Assembly (NCBI RefSeq): GCF_052161615.1
Contig: NZ_CP197417.1
Location: forward strand, 2,976,001 to 3,040,000
Reading direction: 5' to 3'
Source: Aeoliella sp052161615
GTDB lineage: Bacteria; Planctomycetota; Planctomycetia; Pirellulales; Lacipirellulaceae
Length of the DNA: 64,000 nt
A program made the translations under genes and the position numbers. Below are positions 56,245 to 64,000 of this stretch, piece by piece (the first letter of the stretch is position 1; every line of letters begins with the position of its first letter). The notes beneath the pieces were generated by a model. It was given only the letters and a program-made list of their open reading frames with translations. It was not told the origin of the DNA and made no database searches.

Positions 56245-57180
56245 ATGGAATGGTCGAACGTCGGACTAATGCTGCTGAGCGTCGCGGCGAGTTTTTTCTT
56301 CCTGACGCTCGTGTTCTGGCCGATGGAACTCGCGTTTCCAGCGAAGCGTGGGCAGCGGTTTTTTCGACCAGATTGGTGGACCGATCTTTGCTTCTTCCTG
56401 GGTCAGTACTTGCTGTGGAGTGGCCTGGTGCTGTGGGGGTTGAGCTACGTCAACGGTTGGATCACGGAAGTCTTGCCGGGCGGTTTTCGCGCGGCGGTAG
56501 CTTCGCAACCCTGGTGGCTTCAGGCGATCGAAGTGATCGTGCTGAGCGATGTCCTCATCTACTGGGCGCATCGGCTGCAACACTCCAATGCCTTCCTGTG
56601 GCGATTCCACTCCGTGCACCACACGGCCGAGCACCTCGACTGGCTCGCAGCGCATCGCGAGCATCCGCTCGATTCGATTTACACCGTGGGGCTCATCAAC
56701 TTGCCGGCGGTGCTGCTCGGGTTCTCGCTCGAGAGCATCGCCCTACTGGTCGTGTTCCGCGGCATCTGGGCTATTTACATTCACTCGAATGTCCGCCTGC
56801 CGATTGGCCCGCTGCGTGTATTGATTGGTGCTCCAGAGCTTCATCATTGGCATCACGCGAAGGATCGCCGGGCGGGGAACTACGCGAACATCAGCCCGCT
56901 CATGGATGTCCTGTTTGGGACGTACACGTGCCCCGACCATGAACCCGAGTCGTTTGGTATCGAGGAGCCGAGCCCGTCGAGCTACCTGGGCCATTTGTTG
57001 ATGCCGCTGCTACCAAAGTCTTGGCAGACGACCGCAGCTATCGTAAGTGAACCACCTGCCACGGAGAGCGGCTCAATTCTCGTCGGCGGCTTCGACGATG
57101 GAACTCTCGACGCGGGGTTCGAGTTGCACACGGATCTGGCCGCGAACTTGGACGAACGGCAGCTTGCCGGTGCCAAGTAG
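56245..57180 (+). CDS. Sterol desaturase/fatty acid hydroxylase family membrane protein
   Basis: A 311-residue membrane di-iron enzyme. Histidine motifs are in the usual order: HRLQH, then HSVHHTAEH with later HREHP, then ELHHWHHAKDR. Four hydrophobic segments surround them. Family members hydroxylate or desaturate lipids; the substrate is unknown. The last about 36 residues (after PATESGSILVGG) have no family match and are antisense to the small HTH gene at 57073, so the reading frame probably gained this extension by losing its own stop. Confidence 0.88.
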   Translation: MEWSNVGLMLLSVAASFFFLTLVFWPMELAFPAKRGQRFFRPDWWTDLCFFLGQYLLWSGLVLWGLSYVNGWITEVLPGGFRAAVASQPWWLQAIEVIVLSDVLIYWAHRLQHSNAFLWRFHSVHHTAEHLDWLAAHREHPLDSIYTVGLINLPAVLLGFSLESIALLVVFRGIWAIYIHSNVRLPIGPLRVLIGAPELHHWHHAKDRRAGNYANISPLMDVLFGTYTCPDHEPESFGIEEPSPSSYLGHLLMPLLPKSWQTTAAIVSEPPATESGSILVGGFDDGTLDAGFELHTDLAANLDERQLAGAK

Positions 57181-57291
57181 GCGGCGGACTTCGCGCGGGG
57201 TGAGTTCGTGCTGCCGGGCGTAGGTGTCGATCGAGACGGTGGAGCGGAGCTCTTCGTCTTTCGCCGGAGCAGGGATTCGCATCGGGGGCAT
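57073..57291 (-). CDS. Small helix-turn-helix-like protein
   Basis: A 72-residue protein with a clear ribosome-binding site (GGAGG, five bases before ATG 57291). Residues about 22-55 (DTYARQHELTPREVRRLLGT, then GKLPFVQVRGQIRV) look like an excisionase/MerR-type winged HTH. Its 3' 108 bases overlap the convergent sterol-desaturase gene. The good ribosome-binding site and the HTH pattern argue that it is real. Possible target unknown. Confidence 0.65.
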   Translation of the reverse strand: MPPMRIPAPAKDEELRSTVSIDTYARQHELTPREVRRLLGTGKLPFVQVRGQIRVQLEPRVESSIVEAADEN

Positions 57292-57480
57292 GGGTTCCTC
57301 CGCCGGAAGAGGGGGCCGATGGACGTGGGGATAAGCAAGCGACGTTCGTGCCGCTTGTTCCGATTATAACTCGCCGCCGCCGATCCCCAAACCCGACCTT
57401 CCAGCCGATATCCCTGCCCGAGCGTTCCCTGGGCAGGTACGCTAACAGTACGAAGTTTCATCCTCCTACAGCCGCACAAT

Positions 57481-58074
57481 ATGCCTCGCACTGCTTCCAT
57501 CGACCGAAAAACGGGCGAAACCGACATTCAGCTCTCGCTCGACCTCGACGGCACAGGAAAGGCCGACATCGCGACGGGCGTGGGGTTTCTCGACCACATG
57601 CTGACGCTGTTCGCGAAGCATGGGGTGGTGGATCTAACGGTTCGCGCAGCGGGCGATTTGCACGTGGACCAGCACCACACGGTGGAGGACGTCGGCATTT
57701 GCCTAGGTCAGGCGATTCGCGAAGCGGTTGGCGACAAGCGTGGTATCCATCGCTATGGCCACTTCACGCTGCCGATGGACGAGACGCTCGCGACCGTAGC
57801 GATCGACCTGAGCGGTCGGCACTACTTGGTCTACAATGCCCCGACTCCCTCGCCGAAGATTGGGGAGTTCGATACGGAGCTGCTTGAGGAGTTCTGGCAA
57901 GCCGTGTCTGCCAACGCACTATGCAACCTGCACGTGCAGTTGCACTACGGGCGTAACAGCCACCACATCGCGGAGGCCGTGTTCAAGGCGGCAGCGCGTG
58001 CGCTGCGAATGGCGGTGGAGATGGACCCTCGGTGCCCGGGAGTGCCGAGCACCAAGGGAACGTTAAGCGAATAG
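57481..58074 (+). CDS. hisB: Imidazoleglycerol-phosphate dehydratase
   Basis: A 197-residue enzyme for step six of histidine synthesis. The metal-binding repeats GFLDHMLTLFAKHG, DQHHTVEDVGICLG and the later YGRNSHHIAEAVFK are intact, as is the MDETLA segment. This is the monofunctional form without the phosphatase domain. No other his gene is adjacent. Confidence 0.97.
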   Translation: MPRTASIDRKTGETDIQLSLDLDGTGKADIATGVGFLDHMLTLFAKHGVVDLTVRAAGDLHVDQHHTVEDVGICLGQAIREAVGDKRGIHRYGHFTLPMDETLATVAIDLSGRHYLVYNAPTPSPKIGEFDTELLEEFWQAVSANALCNLHVQLHYGRNSHHIAEAVFKAAARALRMAVEMDPRCPGVPSTKGTLSE

Positions 58075-58092
58075 CCGACCTGTGAGGAACGA

Positions 58093-58707
58093 TCAACCTC
58101 CGCCGAAATGCTCGGCGTAGTCTTCGATCGCGGCGTGAATGACCTTGGTCGCGTGCTCGCGCGAGTACGCGGCGTCGATCTTTACGCGGTCTTCGTCGGG
58201 CGAGAGCATCTTGTAGGTGCTGAAGTAATGCCGCAGGCGATCGACCAGCACGGTCGGTAGTTGCGAGACATCCTCGACACCCTCCCACATCGCATCACCA
58301 TCGAGCACGGCGATGATCTTGTCGTCGGCTTCGCCGTTGTCAAGCATGGGCAAGCCGCCAACAACGCGCACCGTGAGAATCACTTCCGCGATCTGAATCG
58401 GCCGCTCGCTGATCACGCAAATGTCGAGCGGATCGCCATCGCCCGCCACGGCGTCGGACATCAAAGCCTTCACGCGGTCGCCACAGTACGTACCCGGCAC
58501 GAAGCCGTAGAGCGTGGGGCAGAACGACGACGTGCGGTTGGGACGGTCAACCCGAAGATAACCGGTCTTCTTATCGAGCTCGTACTTCACGCGGTCGAAC
58601 GGTGTGAGTTCGATGTACGCATTCAGGATTTTCGGTGGTTCCGGACCGACCTCCAGACCGTGCCAGGGGTGCGGACGCCAACGATAGAACGGGGAGGGGA
58701 ATCCCAT
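58093..58707 (-). CDS. ppa: Inorganic pyrophosphatase, family I
   Basis: A 204-residue soluble pyrophosphatase. The features are YELDKKTGYLRVDR, YGFVPGTYCGD and the metal-binding GDGDPLDICVISE, in which aspartates bind Mg2+, and VRVVGGLPMLDNGEADDKII. It hydrolyses PPi to phosphate. It lies 64 bases downstream of the PPi-dependent phosphofructokinase on the same strand. Confidence 0.95.
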   Translation of the reverse strand: MGFPSPFYRWRPHPWHGLEVGPEPPKILNAYIELTPFDRVKYELDKKTGYLRVDRPNRTSSFCPTLYGFVPGTYCGDRVKALMSDAVAGDGDPLDICVISERPIQIAEVILTVRVVGGLPMLDNGEADDKIIAVLDGDAMWEGVEDVSQLPTVLVDRLRHYFSTYKMLSPDEDRVKIDAAYSREHATKVIHAAIEDYAEHFGGG

Positions 58708-58771
58708 GTCGAAGCTTTCAATCCATTTTCATCATCGCCTGCGTTCGCCCCACGTGACTACCACGACGGGA

Positions 58772-60100
58772 TCACGAAACAGGCATGTCTTCTTCGTTGA
58801 CGTAGGTCTCGAGGAACCGCGTGAGCAACTGGAAGTCGCTATCGTTCTCGATGTAGCGAACGACCGTGACCAGCGTTTGCGGGTCGACGAGTTCTTCGAA
58901 CGGCACGTAGTGCAGTTGCAACTGCCCCGACACCGAAACCATCACGCCATTGAGCTTCTGCTCTTCGAGGGCGCGGAACGCACCGACACCGAGTTGGCTG
59001 CCGAGCATCACGTCGAAGGCGTGCGGCGTGGCACAGCGGGCTTCGTAGCCGAGTTGCAGCGGGGTGACCTTGCGCTTGGTGCCGGTTTGCTTCTCGTACT
59101 CGTTGGCGATCAGCTTGCCAAACACCGTGTGCAGGCTGATGGCCGAGATGTTGATGTGGCCGTGATCGTCGCGACCGATGCCCTCGAGGTACTTCTGTGG
59201 CATCAGTTCGGCGAGGCCTTCGGCGATGACGATAACGCCGTACTTCTTGCCTTCCCGCTCGCGGGTGATCATGGTGAGCACGATCCGCTTGATGACCTTT
59301 TCGAGGTTCATCACGTCGCGGGTCTTCGTCTCGCCGGTCTCAGGATTGGTGTACTCTTCGGTCGTGCGGTACTTGCCGCGGATGTCTTCGACGCTGATCA
59401 CCAGGCTCGCTTCGCCGGCAATCGCCACGCCGTAAGCCAACCAACCGGCGCTGCGGCCCATCGATTCGACCAGGAAGTAGCTCTTGTTCGCTTCGGCGTC
59501 GGCGAGCAGGTTACGAACTTCGCGGGCCAGGAAGTCGACGGCGGTGAAGTAACCGAACGTGAAGTCGATGCCGCGATAGTCGTTGTCGATGGTCTTCGGC
59601 AAGTGCACCACGGGAATGCGTGGGGCGTCGGCCGGCAGGGTGTCCTGATACAGCTTGAACTTGTTGGCGGTCTTCAAGGTGTCGTCGCCGCCAATCGAGA
59701 TCAGCGCCTCAACGCCGATGGAACGCAGGGCGTCGTACGTGGCCTTCAGAGGAGCGACGCGCTCGGGATCTTTCAAATGCTCGGGGCTCGATACCATTTT
59801 GCCAGGGTTGGCGCGAGCCGTGCCGATCATGATGCCCTGCTTGCTGCGGGTGCGGCTGAGCATAGGGTGGTCGATCACCACGTAGTCGGTCCCCTGCTCC
59901 AATGGCTTGGCGGGGTCGTACGTTGCGAGGCTCGAGTAGCCGTGCTTGATGCCGATCACTTCGGAACCGTGACGCAGGAACGACACCGCAGCGGCGGAGA
60001 TCACCGCGTTCGCAGCGGGGGCGGGACCACCGGCGAACAGAATCGCCACGCGGCGGAAGGAACTTTTGTCGGCGTAGGGTCGAGTAAGGGCTTCGGCCAT
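58772..60100 (-). CDS. pfp: PPi-dependent 6-phosphofructokinase
   Basis: A 442-residue phosphofructokinase-superfamily enzyme. Opening VAILFAGGPAPAANAVISAA, donor-site GGDD at 137-140 (ATP enzymes have GGDG) and PKTIDND at 168-174 (ATP enzymes have PGTIDND); the second Asp and Lys169 are the markers of pyrophosphate use. The reaction is reversible: fructose 6-phosphate + PPi to fructose 1,6-bisphosphate + Pi. A typical MGRSAGWLAYG motif follows. It and ppa may share a transcript. Confidence 0.92.
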   Translation of the reverse strand: MAEALTRPYADKSSFRRVAILFAGGPAPAANAVISAAAVSFLRHGSEVIGIKHGYSSLATYDPAKPLEQGTDYVVIDHPMLSRTRSKQGIMIGTARANPGKMVSSPEHLKDPERVAPLKATYDALRSIGVEALISIGGDDTLKTANKFKLYQDTLPADAPRIPVVHLPKTIDNDYRGIDFTFGYFTAVDFLAREVRNLLADAEANKSYFLVESMGRSAGWLAYGVAIAGEASLVISVEDIRGKYRTTEEYTNPETGETKTRDVMNLEKVIKRIVLTMITREREGKKYGVIVIAEGLAELMPQKYLEGIGRDDHGHINISAISLHTVFGKLIANEYEKQTGTKRKVTPLQLGYEARCATPHAFDVMLGSQLGVGAFRALEEQKLNGVMVSVSGQLQLHYVPFEELVDPQTLVTVVRYIENDSDFQLLTRFLETYVNEEDMPVS

Positions 60101-60218
60101 AGTTCAATCAGTGCAAATATCGGTAGTAAACAGATCAAAAACACCCCCGCGAGCCGTCATTGTAACGGCCAGCGGACGGGGGGAGAATGGTGGGCGGCGC
60201 GGGGTGGGACTCGCAATA

Positions 60219-61565
60219 TTACGAGTTCATGAAGGTCCGCTCGACGAACGTTGTGTCGATTCGGCCTTCGACAAACGCCGTGTGGCTCAAGATTTCGAGG
60301 TGCAGCTTGGCGGTGGTCTTGATGCCATCCACTCGCAATTCGCGAAGCGCTCGCTTCATCGTGGCGATCGCTTCGGCGCGGGTGGGCTGGTGAACCAAAA
60401 GCTTGCCAATCATCGAGTCGTAGTTCGGCGGCACCGTGTATCCGCCGTAGACGTGCGAGTCCCACCGAACACCAAAGCCACCCGGCACGATCAATCGCTC
60501 GATGCGACCTGGCGAGGGTTGGAAGTTGCGATCGGGATCCTCGGCGTTGATGCGGCACTCGATCGAGGCTCCGCGATGCACCACGTCGTCCTGCGAGAAC
60601 GGCAAGGGCTCGCCCGAGGCCACCAAGATCTGGGCCTTGATCAGGTCGATGCCAGTGACCAGTTCGGTGACGGGGTGCTCGACTTGAATACGGGCGTTGA
60701 CTTCGATGAAGTAGTAGTTGCCCTCGCCGTCGACAATGAACTCGACGGTCGCGGCGTTGGTGTAGTTGGCCGACGCGATCAAGCGGCGGGCGGCCTCGCA
60801 CATTTCGAGGCGCGTCTCGTGGCTGATGCTGGTGCTCGGGCTTTCCTCGATCAGCTTCTGGTGACGACGCTGCACGGAGCAATCGCGTTCCCACAAATGA
60901 ACCACGTTGCCATGATGGTCGGCAATCACCTGCACTTCGACGTGGCGAGGCTGGGTGATGTACTTTTCGAGGTAGACGTCGCCATTGCCGAACGCGGCTT
61001 GGGCCTCGGCCTGGGCTTGTTGCAGGGCCGACTTGAGGGCCAAGTCGTTCGCAGCGACTCGCATACCACGACCACCACCACCGGCGACCGCTTTGATGAG
61101 CACTGGGAAGCCGACCTCGTGGGCGAAGCGCATCGCTTCGTCTTCGGTCTTGATCACGCCTTCGCTACCCGGCACGACGGGGACGTTGGCGCGGCGAGCC
61201 AAGTCGCGGGCGGCGTTCTTGTCGCCTAGCTGCGACATCGCCTCGGGCATGGGGCCAATGAAGTCGATGTTGCAACTACGGCAGACTTCGTTGAAATGGG
61301 CGTTTTCGGCGAGAAATCCGTACCCAGGATGAATGGCCTGGACGTTTCCGACTTCGGCGGCACTGATGACACTGGCGATTTTCAGGTAGCTGTCGGAACT
61401 CTTCGCGGGGCCGATGCAGTACGCTTCGTCGGCGAGATCGAGGTAGTGGGCACCCCGATCGGCTTCGCTGTAGATGGCCACCGTTTCGATGCCCAACTCG
61501 CGACACGCGCGGATCACCCGCAGCGCGATTTCACCTCGGTTGGCTATGAGAATGCGTTGGTACAT
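60219..61565 (-). CDS. accC: Acetyl-CoA carboxylase, biotin carboxylase subunit
   Basis: A 448-residue enzyme that carboxylates biotin on AccB in fatty acid synthesis. ILIANRGEIALRVIRACREL, HPGYGFLAENAHF, the ATP loop VAGGGGRGMRV, ERDCSVQRRHQKLIEE and the catalytic EVNARIQVEHPVTE are all present. It follows accB on the same strand with 69 bases between them. Confidence 0.98.
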   Translation of the reverse strand: MYQRILIANRGEIALRVIRACRELGIETVAIYSEADRGAHYLDLADEAYCIGPAKSSDSYLKIASVISAAEVGNVQAIHPGYGFLAENAHFNEVCRSCNIDFIGPMPEAMSQLGDKNAARDLARRANVPVVPGSEGVIKTEDEAMRFAHEVGFPVLIKAVAGGGGRGMRVAANDLALKSALQQAQAEAQAAFGNGDVYLEKYITQPRHVEVQVIADHHGNVVHLWERDCSVQRRHQKLIEESPSTSISHETRLEMCEAARRLIASANYTNAATVEFIVDGEGNYYFIEVNARIQVEHPVTELVTGIDLIKAQILVASGEPLPFSQDDVVHRGASIECRINAEDPDRNFQPSPGRIERLIVPGGFGVRWDSHVYGGYTVPPNYDSMIGKLLVHQPTRAEAIATMKRALRELRVDGIKTTAKLHLEILSHTAFVEGRIDTTFVERTFMNS

Positions 61566-61634
61566 CGATGGAGCGTTGGCAGGAAGGTCGTGGGAGCCGC
61601 GAGGGGAGTACGGCGGCGTGAAATGGCGACGGGG

Positions 61635-62126
61635 CTATTCGAGCCTGAACAGCGGTTGGCCATACTCGACCGCGTCGCCGGTCTCGACCAGCACCGCCAC
61701 GATCTTACCCGACATTTCGGCGGGAACTTCGTTGAACACCTTCATGGCTTCGACAATGCAGACCACGGTGTCGGGACCGACCTGGTCGCCCACCTTCACG
61801 AACGCCGCGGCGTCGGGGCTGGGGGACGCGTAGAACGTGCCGACGATGGGGCTCTTGATTACCTTGCCAGTGGCAGCCGGGGCGGGTGCAGCGGCGGCGG
61901 GAGCGCCAGCCGCGGGGGCCGGGGCAGCTGCGGGAGCCGCTGGTGCTGGTGCCGCAGGAATGGCGGTGACGATGGGCTCGCCACCTTTCCGCAGACGGAT
62001 TCGCTGGTCGGCTTGGCGGAGATCGATCTCGGCCAGTTCGTGCTCGTTCATCAATTCCACGAGCCGCCGCACTTTTCGTACGTCGAATACGTCGCCGGGA
62101 TTCGACCCGCCTGCGTCTTTAGCCAT
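61635..62126 (-). CDS. accB: Acetyl-CoA carboxylase, biotin carboxyl carrier protein
   Basis: A 163-residue carrier. Residues 12-50 form the N-terminal helical/strand region, 55-86 an Ala-Pro linker, and 88-163 the biotinyl domain with CIVEAMKVFNEV; Lys129 is the biotinylated residue. ATG 62126 is chosen since GGAG lies seven bases upstream; a GTG four codons earlier is less likely. Confidence 0.96.
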   Translation of the reverse strand: MAKDAGGSNPGDVFDVRKVRRLVELMNEHELAEIDLRQADQRIRLRKGGEPIVTAIPAAPAPAAPAAAPAPAAGAPAAAAPAPAATGKVIKSPIVGTFYASPSPDAAAFVKVGDQVGPDTVVCIVEAMKVFNEVPAEMSGKIVAVLVETGDAVEYGQPLFRLE

Positions 62127-62200
62127 TGGTTGCTCCACCGCCGCGAACGGCCCGCGAGGGCCGGCAATACAGTAATAGATGTCTCGTTAGCCCAGGCAGG

Positions 62201-63295
62201 TTAACTCAAAATACAATCTTCGAGTTGCTTGGGAACGCTAGTTAAAACCTCGCAACCACTCTTGGTTACCAGGATATCGTCTTCAATTCGGATGCCGCCC
62301 CAGTCGTCCAGGTAAATGCCCGGCTCGACCGTCACGATCATACCGGCTTCAAGCAGCACCTTGTCTTGGCCCTTGGCAAAACGGGGGGACTCGTGAATCT
62401 GGAGCCCCGTGCCGTGACCCAGCCCATGGCCAAAGTTACTACCATAGCCGGCCTTCTCGATCACGTCGCGGGCCCGCTTGTCCACTTGCTCGCAATTCAC
62501 GCCCGGTTTGATGAACGAAATCGCCGCAAGTTGAGCCTCTAAAACAACTTGGTAAACTTTCTTGAATTTGGGCGAGAGTCTACCGGTGACCACCATACGC
62601 GTCAAGTCGCTCAGGTAGAGCCCCGAGTCGGCACCCCAGTCGATTAGCGTAAAATCGTCCGAATCGATCCGTTTGTCGGTGGGAGGAGCGTGTGGCAGGG
62701 CCGATCGGGTTCCCACGGCGACGATTGGTGGGAACGCCAGCCGTTTGGCCCCAAACCGCCGGGCCTGGTACTCCAGTTCGGCGGCGATCTCCTTCTCGGT
62801 GCTTGCGGGCCGAATCAGGGCTCGGGCAGCCGCAAAGGCCTTGGCGGCCTGCTCGCAGGCAATCCGGGTGGCTTCGATCTCGGTCTTGTCCTTGATCAAC
62901 CGCAGGCCCTCGACCAGGTCGGTGGTGAGGACAAACTGGACTCCTTCGAGCTTCTCGGCGATCGCCTGCTGCGTGGCGACCGACATCGACGCCGCCTCGA
63001 TAGCCAGCCGATCGATCTTCAGCTTCTGGATCAGCTCGCAAGTCGTCGGGATCATCATCTGCCCCGGCTCGCGGACAATCAGCGCGAGCCCTGGGCATTC
63101 CTCGGCGAGCTGAATCGTGAACCTGCGGTCGGTGACCAGCGTCGCCCCGTCGAGCGTGAGCAGCAGGTAGGCGTCCTCGCCCGTGAAGCCGGTCAGGTAG
63201 GTGACGTTGTAGTGATTGGTCACCAGCAGGGCGTCGGCCTTCGACTGGCGGATGTGGCCGCGGAGCTTCTTTTGACGCGAGGCGAAGATGTCCAT
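62201..63295 (-). CDS. M24-family aminopeptidase (Xaa-Pro type)
   Basis: A 364-residue metallopeptidase of the pita-bread fold. The N-terminal domain of about 1-130 precedes the catalytic domain with metal ligands in LIDWGADSGLYLSDLTR (two Asp), GHGLGHGTGLQIHE (His), MIVTVEPGIYL (Glu) and GGIRIEDDILVT (Glu). It removes N-terminal residues next to proline. It lies upstream of accB-accC on the same strand, a grouping common in bacteria. Confidence 0.93.
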   Translation of the reverse strand: MDIFASRQKKLRGHIRQSKADALLVTNHYNVTYLTGFTGEDAYLLLTLDGATLVTDRRFTIQLAEECPGLALIVREPGQMMIPTTCELIQKLKIDRLAIEAASMSVATQQAIAEKLEGVQFVLTTDLVEGLRLIKDKTEIEATRIACEQAAKAFAAARALIRPASTEKEIAAELEYQARRFGAKRLAFPPIVAVGTRSALPHAPPTDKRIDSDDFTLIDWGADSGLYLSDLTRMVVTGRLSPKFKKVYQVVLEAQLAAISFIKPGVNCEQVDKRARDVIEKAGYGSNFGHGLGHGTGLQIHESPRFAKGQDKVLLEAGMIVTVEPGIYLDDWGGIRIEDDILVTKSGCEVLTSVPKQLEDCILS

Positions 63296-63430
63296 CGAGG
63301 TGGCGCTGAGGTGAGATGACGGGGGCTAACGGGATGGCCCAATATCGGACGAATCGAGAAGCTTCGCAAGGCACCACGCGCTTCTCGGTCGCCGCGGAGT
63401 GCCCTATCCTGATAAGTACCACACACCGAC

Positions 63431-63521
63431 GTGTGAGCCGGGCCGTCCCCGGCCCCGGATTGTGAAGTTAGAGTTGACTCTAGTGCAACATCTCCGGGGG
63501 CGGGGACGCCCCGGCTCGCAC
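63431..63521. repeat. REP-like inverted pair (BIME-like)
   Basis: The left arm GTGTGAGCCGGGCCGTCCCC (63431-63450, continuing to 63459) pairs with the right arm at 63493-63521, which ends GCCCCGGCTCGCAC. The loop has its own small palindrome, TAGAGTTGACTCTA. A single related arm occurs at 36838-36866. It lies upstream of queD. Confidence 0.8.
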
Positions 63522-63586
63522 GCGCATCTACGATTCAATACAAACCTCTCCCAACGACCAACTCTCTCCCCACGAATAGTCACTCC

Positions 63587-63988
63587 ATGTTCCAAGTCAC
63601 TCGCGAAATCGACTTCTGCTACGGCCATCGTCTCTTGAACTACGACGGCAAGTGCCGAAACCTGCACGGGCACAATGGCAAGGCGATCATCACGGTCGAG
63701 TCGCCGAAGCTCGACCGGCTGGGGATGGTGCTCGACTTTTCGGACATCAAGGAGGTGGTCGCCACGTGGATCGACGAGAACCTCGACCACCGCATGATCC
63801 TGTGCAAAGACGACCCCGCGGTCGCGATGCTGCAAGAAATGGGCGAGCCGCTGTACCTGCTCGACGACAACCCCACCGCCGAAAACATCGTCAAACTGAT
63901 CTATGAGAAGACGAAAGAGGCGGGCTTCCCGATTCTCGAGGCGAAGTTGTGGGAGACGCCGAAGTGCTTTGCGGTGTATCGGGAGTGA
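63587..63988 (+). CDS. queD: 6-carboxytetrahydropterin synthase, QueD
   Basis: A 133-residue enzyme of queuosine synthesis, which converts 7,8-dihydroneopterin triphosphate to 6-carboxytetrahydropterin. It has the zinc histidines in CYGHRLLNYDGKCRNLHGHN, the catalytic Cys in KCRNLHGH, VLDFSDIKEVV, LDHRMIL and the late PTAENIVKLIYE and LWETPKC. Family length is normal. It is complete, with its stop 12 bases before the window end. Confidence 0.94.
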   Translation: MFQVTREIDFCYGHRLLNYDGKCRNLHGHNGKAIITVESPKLDRLGMVLDFSDIKEVVATWIDENLDHRMILCKDDPAVAMLQEMGEPLYLLDDNPTAENIVKLIYEKTKEAGFPILEAKLWETPKCFAVYRE

Positions 63989-64000
63989 GGGGGGAACCTT

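Noticed and set aside
58706..60232. A 508-codon open frame antisense to the phosphofructokinase
   Set aside because: Same reason: the phosphofructokinase motifs are intact on the minus strand and the plus-strand frame resembles no protein.

Overview
The window looks like a chromosomal segment of a planctomycete, most likely in or near the Pirellulales. The signs are several secreted proteins ending in VPEP plus a hydrophobic segment plus basic residues (PEP-CTERM sorting tails), GDxNGDGxVNLADYTxWRD dockerin-like repeats, a DUF1559 prepilin-like protein, a LEPR-XLL-type N-terminus with a GEVED domain, frequent genes without a clear Shine-Dalgarno sequence, and the accB-accC-peptidase grouping. 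No rRNA is present; one complete tRNA (Lys, UUU) and one decayed half-tRNA are seen.

Positions 1-12,508 hold exported proteins. A partial GEVED/FG-GAP surface protein runs off the left edge. After two decayed IS5-type insertion sequences (about 1,316-3,332) comes a LacI-type regulator, divergent from a same-strand set of two PEP-CTERM proteins, a DUF1559 pseudopilin, a lipoprotein, a gene fragment, a GH16 endo-beta-glucanase and a GH3 beta-glucosidase. I read this as a LacI-controlled beta-glucan (laminarin-like) degradation locus without SusC/D genes or a transporter.

Positions 12,509-23,883 are mobile DNA. First comes debris: a 3' half of a tRNA, a broken IS3 orfA, a broken tyrosine recombinase and an IS5 orfA. 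Then comes a less decayed integrative element: an unrecognised gene with weak sigma-like features, an AT-rich repeat-bearing origin-like stretch, a primase-helicase, an orphan gene, an HTH protein, a four-gene leftward cargo operon (XRE regulator, orphan, HEPN-like protein, membrane protein) and a tyrosine recombinase beside tRNA-Lys. The XRE and integrase genes are divergent and appear to share one -10 element between two interlocked promoters, with a palindrome over the integrase -35. This looks like a compact mutually exclusive switch and is the most interesting part of the window.

Positions 24,000-64,000 are mostly core genome: plsC, aconitase, serC-serA, an oxidative pentose-phosphate cluster (gnd, SDR, zwf) with a PfkB sugar kinase nearby, ribE, rsmA, hisB, PPi-dependent phosphofructokinase with soluble pyrophosphatase, accB-accC with an M24 peptidase, and queD. 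Between them are three exported HExxH metalloproteases, a CAP-domain protein, a ParE-type toxin-antitoxin pair, a CLC transporter, a K+/H+ antiporter, a GH71/99-like protein, a sterol-desaturase-family membrane enzyme and several small conserved hypotheticals. Dispersed palindromic repeats occur at 36.8, 46.6, 47.6 and 63.4 kb.
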